NCBI GenBank assembly: GCA_034716235.1
Contig: JAYEHH010000019.1
Location: 1-64,000 of the forward strand
Direction: 5' to 3'
DNA length: 64,000 nucleotides
From: M55B174 sp034716235
GTDB taxonomy: Bacteria > Patescibacteriota > Minisyncoccia > CAIUEV01 > JAHKAQ01
Every line of letters starts with the position of its first letter. Position 1 is the first letter of the stretch. Of this stretch, positions 58,837 to 64,000 are shown one piece after another. A program made the translations under genes and the position numbers. The notes under the pieces were generated by a model. The model was given only the letters and a program-made list of their open reading frames with translations, ran no database searches and was not told where the DNA came from.

Positions 58837-60029
58837 TAAATGTAACCCTTAATTACAGAACTGCTAGCGCTGAGAGTTCTTTGGCTTACTTTACCCCAAC
58901 CTCTGTAATTCATTTCTGAAACTGTTATTTTGCCACCTTTTACTTTCTCTACAACAGCTACGTGACCATAACGACTTTCTCTGGTTACAACAATTGATCC
59001 AACTTTAGGAGATTTTCCGGTTTTTGCTCCATAGGCTTTAGCATGATAAAGCCATGTTCCCGCATTTCCTCCCCAAGGAACATGTTTTCTTGAGGCAACG
59101 TACCAAGTACACCAACCATAAGGAAAGCGATGAGCTGGATATTTATATCTTTTTTTTGATAGGGTTTCGCTAGCTTGGGTAGAAACAGTGTTTTGAGCTG
59201 TCCCTGTGGTACTAGCATATGTAGTAGCTTGACTATCCGTGTAACGAGGCTTACTTTCTTGCTTTCCATCAGGGATAACAATTTCGTCTCCAATGTTTAA
59301 ATCTCCATCGGCGGGAACATCATTAAAGGTTATGATTTTTTTCTCGCTTGTTTTGTATAATTTAGCCAGAGATTTTACCGTATCATGTTTTTTTACTTTG
59401 TGCTTTATTCCTGTTATTGGAAGGATAAAGATCTCATCTCCTGGTTTTATAATAGAGCTTTCTGTTAAATCATTTGCCCAAAGAATAGTATTAACGGTAA
59501 TGGAATATTTTTGGGCAATAGAGCCGGCAGTATCTCCATCTTGAACTTTATAGACAAAAACATCTTGACCGGAAACATTAAACTCGTCAGGAGTTGGGTT
59601 AGTTACTGGTGCTAAAGCACTAACCACCGTATTTTTTTCACCTTCTTCTTTAAGATATTGTTCATATTCTGCTAGTTCGTAAGCATCAGCAATAGGAGCC
59701 AAAGCTAAAGAGTTGGATTTCTCTATTTTATTATATATGGGAGTTAAGGTGTTATCTTCTGCAAGAAATGAATTATTACCTAAAACATTTCTATTCTGTG
59801 ATTTTATATTTACGAAAGAAACAAAAATAGCACAGGCTAGAATTCCTGCTCGAGCGGCATTTTTTTTAATAAAGCCAACCAAAATAGAAAATCTCCCTTT
59901 TCTTAAAAAAGTTACTAATTTCCGCTGATAACGATTTAGACGACCACAAAGCTCTTTACCTTTAGCTATCAGAGGAGAATATTTAGAAGGAAAGTGTTTA
60001 GTCTTCTGCTCCCTCTTTAAACGATTCAA
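58833..60029 (-). CDS. LysM-CHAP peptidoglycan hydrolase
   Basis: The protein is 398 residues from the TTG at 60029. A basic region is followed by a membrane anchor (about 58-75). Two LysM domains come next (VQDGDTAGSIAQKYSITVNT near 162 and VKKHDTVKSLAKLYKTSEKK near 212), then a Ser/Thr linker and a CHAP domain with catalytic Cys in YGWCTWYVASR near 305 and His in YGHVAVVEKV near 357. It cleaves peptidoglycan peptides or amides. The frame is open upstream to 60191 without ATG or GTG, so the start is unsure. The 60030-60367 gap otherwise shows nothing. Confidence 0.88.
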   Translation of the reverse strand: MNRLKREQKTKHFPSKYSPLIAKGKELCGRLNRYQRKLVTFLRKGRFSILVGFIKKNAARAGILACAIFVSFVNIKSQNRNVLGNNSFLAEDNTLTPIYNKIEKSNSLALAPIADAYELAEYEQYLKEEGEKNTVVSALAPVTNPTPDEFNVSGQDVFVYKVQDGDTAGSIAQKYSITVNTILWANDLTESSIIKPGDEIFILPITGIKHKVKKHDTVKSLAKLYKTSEKKIITFNDVPADGDLNIGDEIVIPDGKQESKPRYTDSQATTYASTTGTAQNTVSTQASETLSKKRYKYPAHRFPYGWCTWYVASRKHVPWGGNAGTWLYHAKAYGAKTGKSPKVGSIVVTRESRYGHVAVVEKVKGGKITVSEMNYRGWGKVSQRTLSASSSVIKGYIY

Positions 60030-60367
60030 GTCATTCTTTTTAAAGAGGTTTTTAGCAAATTTACTAATAGAGATAAAACTCCATTTCGGAAAAAATTTTA
60101 TGACTTTTTGCTTTATTCCAAAGCTTGTCCAGTCCCTGATTGAAAGCCAATCAAAGTTTTTCCTAAAATAATTTAATTCGACACTTAAAAGCTATTTAAA
60201 TGCTTTATTTGACTTCAGTGGATATCCTAGTGGTTTGTTATATAAAGTCAATAGCAGTCTTTCTACCCATCTTGGAATAGTAGAATGGATAAATGTTAGC
60301 ATAACTTTATTTTATAAACATTCGTAAACTGGAATTAAAGAACTTTATAAAATTGTAAATAATAAAG

Positions 60368-60452
60368 TGCCCGGAGCGAGACTCGAACTCGCATGGGAGA
60401 ATATCCCAAGGGATTTTAAGTCCCTCGTGTCTACCAATTCCACCATCCGGGC
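60368..60452 (-). tRNA. tRNA-Leu (anticodon TAA)
   Basis: 85-base class II tRNA: acceptor GCCCGGA/TCCGGGC, anticodon stem AGGGA/TCCCT around CTTAAAA, long variable arm, T-arm GCGAG-TTCGAGT-CTCGC. Discriminator A, no encoded CCA. Confidence 0.97.
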
Positions 60453-60492
60453 AATAAAAATACTAAAATAAAATATCTTGAGAATGCTTATG

Positions 60493-60563
60493 AGGCCAGG
60501 AGGGGATTTGAACCCCTGTAGAAGGTTTTGCAGACCTTTTCCTAACCACTCGGACACCTGGCC
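60493..60563 (-). tRNA. tRNA-Cys (anticodon GCA)
   Basis: 71 bases: acceptor GGCCAGG/CCTGGCC, anticodon stem AAGGT/ACCTT around CTGCAAA, T-arm AGGGG-TTCAAAT-CCCCT. The discriminator U is the expected identity element for Cys-tRNA. No CCA. It is 40 bases upstream of tRNA-Leu(TAA) on the same strand. Confidence 0.97.
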
Positions 60564-60599
60564 TTTTCTATTGAATGCCTTTAAGCAATTTTGTGAAGT

Positions 60600-61385
60600 C
60601 TATTTCCAACTTTCAATATCTATAATGAGTGGTTTAATCTTTAATGATACTTGCTGATCAATAATTAATTGTTTAATCTGCTTAGCTTTATCATTGACTA
60701 GATTAATATTTTCTTGAAACTCTTCATAAAGATTTTCAATTTGTTGATTATAATCAACGGAAGTATCATTTTCCGATTCTTCAGAATTCTCAGTTTCATT
60801 CTGATATTCAGATAATAGGCTTTGATGAAAATTTTGCAACTCAACTGGAGGGGTGATGGATAATAATTTTTCTCCAACATCTTCTAAAATATTTTGATTT
60901 TTTACATCGTCTTCGATTTCTTGAAATTGATTTATTATTTGATTCAGATCATCAAAATACTCAAGACACTCTAAATACTTTGAATAAGTAGATTCAACGT
61001 CCCGATAAAACATTAGCGTTTCTTCTTTAATAACCTTAGTTGTTTTAATGGTGGAAAATTGGTTGACCGTATCAAGTTCTTTAATTTGAATCTTTGAGTT
61101 TTTTAAAACATTTTGAATAATTTTAATTTGTTGTTGAGTACCCTCTAGAATTTTAGGGTTACTGGCATCAATAATATCAATCTCTTCTTTAATACTGCTA
61201 GCTTCGTTTAAGTCTTCAACTGTCTGACTAAATCCCTGAGCAGTCTCTTTAATAAAATTCTTTTGTTGTTGCTCTTGATAATTCAAATAAATAAAAAAGG
61301 TAATAAGAAAAATACTTACAAGCAATGCAAGAGAAAGCAGAAAAAGATGTTTTTTTAAAATTCCTTTTTTTGGGTTAGATTGCAT
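60600..61385 (-). CDS. Membrane-anchored coiled-coil protein of unknown function
   Basis: The 261-residue protein has one transmembrane helix (about 12-33) and a long acidic helical region rich in Glu, Gln, Asn and Ile with heptad-like spacing, for example TQQQIKIIQNVLKNSKIQIKEL. No domain is recognised. The topology suggests an extracytoplasmic coiled coil. It lies upstream of the tRNA-Cys/tRNA-Leu pair on the same strand and diverges from gatC. Confidence 0.6.
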   Translation of the reverse strand: MQSNPKKGILKKHLFLLSLALLVSIFLITFFIYLNYQEQQQKNFIKETAQGFSQTVEDLNEASSIKEEIDIIDASNPKILEGTQQQIKIIQNVLKNSKIQIKELDTVNQFSTIKTTKVIKEETLMFYRDVESTYSKYLECLEYFDDLNQIINQFQEIEDDVKNQNILEDVGEKLLSITPPVELQNFHQSLLSEYQNETENSEESENDTSVDYNQQIENLYEEFQENINLVNDKAKQIKQLIIDQQVSLKIKPLIIDIESWK

Positions 61386-61539
61386 TGGTTTATTTTATTG
61401 CGATTCTATGTTAATAATAAATTAGGAATAATACAGCCTATTTAAATAAAAGGATATATTAACTTGTGGAAACAGGCAACAGCTTGAGAGGAATCAAAAT
61501 AATAAATATAATTATAATCAATAAATAACTGGGGCATCA

Positions 61540-61824
61540 ATGATAAATTTAAAAGAAGTTAAAAACATTGCTGAATTGAGCTACATCAATTTTGATGAAG
61601 AGGAAATCAAACAATATACGCAAGAGCTTTCAAAAATAATGGATTTTTTTACAGTTCTGAAAAAAATAGATACCCAAGATGTTGAACCACTTTTAGGATC
61701 TTCTGAGCTTGAAGATGTAACCTTTGAAGATCGTCCCAAAGCTTGTTTTAATAGTGATAGTATTATTGAAAGAGTTCCCGAGAAACAGGATCGCTATATA
61801 AAAACTAGAGCCGTTTTTAATTAA
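61540..61824 (+). CDS. gatC: Asp/Glu-tRNA amidotransferase subunit C
   Basis: The 94-residue protein has the GatC pattern: KNIAELSYINFDEEEIKQY, a short helix with LSKIMDFFTVLKKIDT, VEPL and the C-terminal FEDRP...ERVPEKQDRYIKTRAVF. It stabilises the GatA-GatB complex that converts Glu-tRNA-Gln (or Asp-tRNA-Asn) to the amidated form. It precedes gatA by 28 bases. gatB is not in the window. Confidence 0.93.
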   Translation: MINLKEVKNIAELSYINFDEEEIKQYTQELSKIMDFFTVLKKIDTQDVEPLLGSSELEDVTFEDRPKACFNSDSIIERVPEKQDRYIKTRAVFN

Positions 61825-61852
61825 TTTTTATATTTTAGAAAATAATAAAATA

Positions 61853-63331
61853 ATGACGATAGTAGAAGTAAAAAAGAAACTTGTAAATGGAGAAATAAGC
61901 TGTGAAAAGTTAGTTGAAGATTATTTAAATAGGATTAAGGAAGTTGATGGTGGCGAAAAAGGGATTAATGCGGTGATTACTCTTAATGAAAAAGATGCTA
62001 GGGAAAAAGCCGTTGTAGTTGATAAAAAAATTAAAAAAGGAGATACGCTAGGATTATTAGAGGGTGTTCCCATAGCTATTAAGGATATAATTTGTACCAA
62101 CAATTTAAAAACCACAGCTGCTTCAAAAATTTTGGATAATTTTGTTCCTACTTATGATGCTACCGCAGTTAAGAATTTGAAAAAAGCTGGAGCAATTATT
62201 ATTGCTAAAACTAATTGTGATGAATTTGCCCATGGAGCTAGTGGTGAAAATTCAGCTTACGGAGTAACTAGAAACCCTTATGATTTAGATAAAGTTCCTG
62301 GTGGAAGCTCTTCTGGGTCGGGAGCGATTGTTGCTTACGGAGGAGCTACAGCTGCTCTAGGTACTGACACTGGAGGCTCTACCAGACTTCCAGCTAGTTT
62401 TCTGGGCCTAGTTGGGTTGAAACCTACTTATGGAAGAGTTTCTCGGCGAGGACTTATTGCTATGTGTTCCTCTATTGATAGTATTGCTCCTATTACTGAG
62501 AATGTTAGTGATGCTGCCATTCTACTTTCCATTATTAGCAACAAAGATCCGCAAGATTCTACTTCTTCTGGTTTTGCTGGAAAAGATTTCACCCGTGATT
62601 TTAATAAAGGCATTAAAGGGTTAAAAATTGCATATCCGAAAGAGGCTTTATTAGAGGGGCTTGACGAGAAAGTTAAAAAAGTGTTTTTTGAGAATCTGGA
62701 GATGTTAAAAGCAGAAGGTGCCAAGATTTCTCCAATTTCTTTGCCACTTTTTGGTGAACCGGCAGTGGCAGTTTACTATATTATTGTTCCAAGTGAGATT
62801 AGTTCTAATTTAGCTAGATTTGATGGCGTTGGTTACGGTATGCGAGAAAACTTAGCGAAAGACTTGAAGGATTTTTATAGTAAAACCAGAACAAAATATT
62901 TAGGGAAAGAAGTAAAGCGTCGTATAATGTTAGGAAATTTTTCTCTAAGTGCTGGATATTTTGATGCTTATTACAATAAAGCTCAAAAAGTTAGACGGTT
63001 GATAAAAGAAGAAGCTCAAAAAGCCTTTGAAAAGTATGATTTAATTGTTACTCCAACTACCACTACTCCTCCCTTTAAGATTGGAGAAAAAGCTGATCCT
63101 CTGGCTATGTATTTAGTGGATATTTATTCTGCCTATGCGAATTTGGCAGGCATTTGCGCAATTTCAGTAAATGGTGGTTGGGTTGACAATAATTCAAAGG
63201 CCGAGTCTATTTTCCCAGGCAAGAAGAAACTTCCAATTGGTTTTCAATTTATGGCAAAACAATGGGATGAAGAAACATTACTTAGGGTAGCTCATCATTT
63301 TGAAAAACTGGTTTCCAAAAATAATAAATAA
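61853..63331 (+). CDS. gatA: Asp/Glu-tRNA amidotransferase subunit A
   Basis: The 492-residue amidase-signature enzyme has the catalytic Lys in GVPIAIKDII near 77, a cis-Ser in GGSSSGSGAIVAYGG near 152 and the nucleophilic Ser in GTDTGGSTRLPASFLG near 173, followed by LKPTYGRVSRRGL. It releases ammonia from glutamine for GatB. In a CPR cell with few biosynthetic genes this supplies Gln-tRNA without a glutaminyl-tRNA synthetase (inference). Cotranscribed with gatC. Confidence 0.96.
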   Translation: MTIVEVKKKLVNGEISCEKLVEDYLNRIKEVDGGEKGINAVITLNEKDAREKAVVVDKKIKKGDTLGLLEGVPIAIKDIICTNNLKTTAASKILDNFVPTYDATAVKNLKKAGAIIIAKTNCDEFAHGASGENSAYGVTRNPYDLDKVPGGSSSGSGAIVAYGGATAALGTDTGGSTRLPASFLGLVGLKPTYGRVSRRGLIAMCSSIDSIAPITENVSDAAILLSIISNKDPQDSTSSGFAGKDFTRDFNKGIKGLKIAYPKEALLEGLDEKVKKVFFENLEMLKAEGAKISPISLPLFGEPAVAVYYIIVPSEISSNLARFDGVGYGMRENLAKDLKDFYSKTRTKYLGKEVKRRIMLGNFSLSAGYFDAYYNKAQKVRRLIKEEAQKAFEKYDLIVTPTTTTPPFKIGEKADPLAMYLVDIYSAYANLAGICAISVNGGWVDNNSKAESIFPGKKKLPIGFQFMAKQWDEETLLRVAHHFEKLVSKNNK

Positions 63332-63386
63332 ATTAGTAATTAATACCAAAAAAGGGTAAAATAAAAAAACCGTTAATTTTTTAGAG

Positions 63387-63920
63387 ATGACTTTTGCAAA
63401 TTTGTTTAATTTTTTTTCTGAACTTTCTTTGAATTTTAGACACTCTTACCAAGGTAAGGTAATTGTCTGGATTCTTCTTATCTATTGTATAATAATGGCA
63501 ATATGTATTCTAAAACTTTTTTTAAAGCATTCATCTATGCTAGATTATACGACTCACGGATGTAAAAAGGATAAAAGAATAGAAAAAGAAAAAGAAAAAA
63601 CGGCCAAACTTCCTATCGGTACTTGGGAAAAAATAAATACTAAATTGAATTCAGTAAATCCTAATGATTGGAAAATAGCAGTTATTGAGGCAGATAAGAC
63701 TTTAGACGAATCTCTTAAAACCGCTGGTATTGCTGGTGGTACAGAAGGAGAAAGATTAAAAAATATTGTTGGAGCAGATATAGGAGATAATTTGAATAAT
63801 GTTTGGAATGCTCATAAGATTAGAAATAGTATTGTTCACGACTCAGCCTTTGAATTGGCCAATGATGTTGCCAGAAAGACAGTGCGGATTTTAGAAGATG
63901 CCAGCAAGGCCGTTCAGTAA
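63387..63920 (+). CDS. Membrane-anchored protein with HEPN-like RxxxxH motif
   Basis: The 177-residue protein has one transmembrane helix (about 23-44), a charged linker and a helical domain. The domain contains WKIAVIEADKTLDESLKTAG near 96-115 and AHKIRNSIVHDSAF near 142-155. RNSIVH fits the RX4-6H motif of HEPN ribonucleases, preceded by a long helix as in that fold. No nucleotidyltransferase partner is adjacent, so toxin function is unproven and the match may be a structural coincidence. It follows gatA by 55 bases. Confidence 0.6.
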   Translation: MTFANLFNFFSELSLNFRHSYQGKVIVWILLIYCIIMAICILKLFLKHSSMLDYTTHGCKKDKRIEKEKEKTAKLPIGTWEKINTKLNSVNPNDWKIAVIEADKTLDESLKTAGIAGGTEGERLKNIVGADIGDNLNNVWNAHKIRNSIVHDSAFELANDVARKTVRILEDASKAVQ

Positions 63921-63946
63921 AAAGTTCATAAAGTTCATAAAGTGAT
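63918..63946. repeat. AAAGTTCATAAAGT-type repeat
   Basis: Two further AAGTTCATAAAG words overlap the stop of the last gene, the same family as at 1-99, 18382-18450 and 23209-23285. Confidence 0.6.
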
Positions 63947-64000
63947 TTATCATTTCAGTCTTCGCGGAAATAATAGAGAAATAAGACAATTCATCATTCA

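Overview
The window looks like a fragment of a candidate phyla radiation (Patescibacteria, probably Parcubacteria-like) chromosome. The reasons are AT-rich DNA, very compact operons, a 47-residue L34, short ribosomal and processing proteins, DciA next to dnaN, a PrgI/VirB4/VirB6-type secretion operon, and no metabolic pathways. TGA is an ordinary stop (for example ending rnpA and the flippase gene), so the glycine-recoded code 25 does not apply. Two runs of exactly 100 N lie inside or beside dispersed repeats, so this is a scaffolded draft assembly. The lineage below CPR is inference.

Layout. 0.1-7.3 kb: L21, a WecA-like phosphoglycosyltransferase with a membrane GT2, a winged-helix regulator with its likely operator, a PP-loop tRNA thiolase, a receiver-only response regulator and a secreted beta-helix protein. 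7.4-8.6 kb: a tRNA-like RNA, a promoter-driven small RNA whose 5' end is complementary to it, HU, a small HNH protein and tRNA-Leu. 8.6-24 kb: genome maintenance genes (rmuC, rarA, a PolB-type exonuclease, holA, mutM, ruvB), rpsT, an AbiEii-like pair, a tandem PilB/GspE fusion, at least six copies of a mosaic dispersed repeat and three unassigned structured-RNA candidates. 24-33 kb: a lamin-tail protein, ruvC, then a promoter-led run of a 7TM_transglut-type membrane protein, an ATP-grasp ligase fused to a RimB-like retropepsin, a second ATP-grasp ligase and a class A PBP.

33-37.5 kb is the origin neighbourhood: dciA, dnaN and dnaA on the minus strand, rpmH, rnpA and yidC on the plus strand. 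A 46-bp perfect palindrome sits at the end of dnaA and DnaA-box-like repeats lie between dnaA and dnaN. 37.5-41.2 kb is a surface polysaccharide operon (flippase, GT2, O-antigen ligase). 41.1-50.5 kb is a seven-gene minus-strand type IV secretion-like operon with a consensus promoter. 50.5-55.5 kb holds rsmA, tRNA-Gly, cca, yraN and a second O-antigen ligase gene, with six perfect parS sites clustered in 1.1 kb, three of them inside the ligase reading frame. 55.5-64 kb: a promoter with a possible small RNA, a DksA/TraR protein, lspA, comM, a LysM-CHAP peptidoglycan hydrolase, tRNA-Leu, tRNA-Cys, gatC, gatA and a membrane protein with a HEPN-like motif.

How the parts may work together. dnaA, dnaN, dciA and the parS cluster make this the replication and segregation region. 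cca matters because none of the four tRNA genes encodes its own CCA. The PBP, LysM-CHAP protein, polysaccharide genes, secretion operon and ATP-grasp cluster together form a large cell-envelope investment. The most unusual items are the parS cluster invading a gene, the ATP-grasp/retropepsin/7TM/PBP cluster, and the tRNA-like RNA paired with its antisense small RNA.
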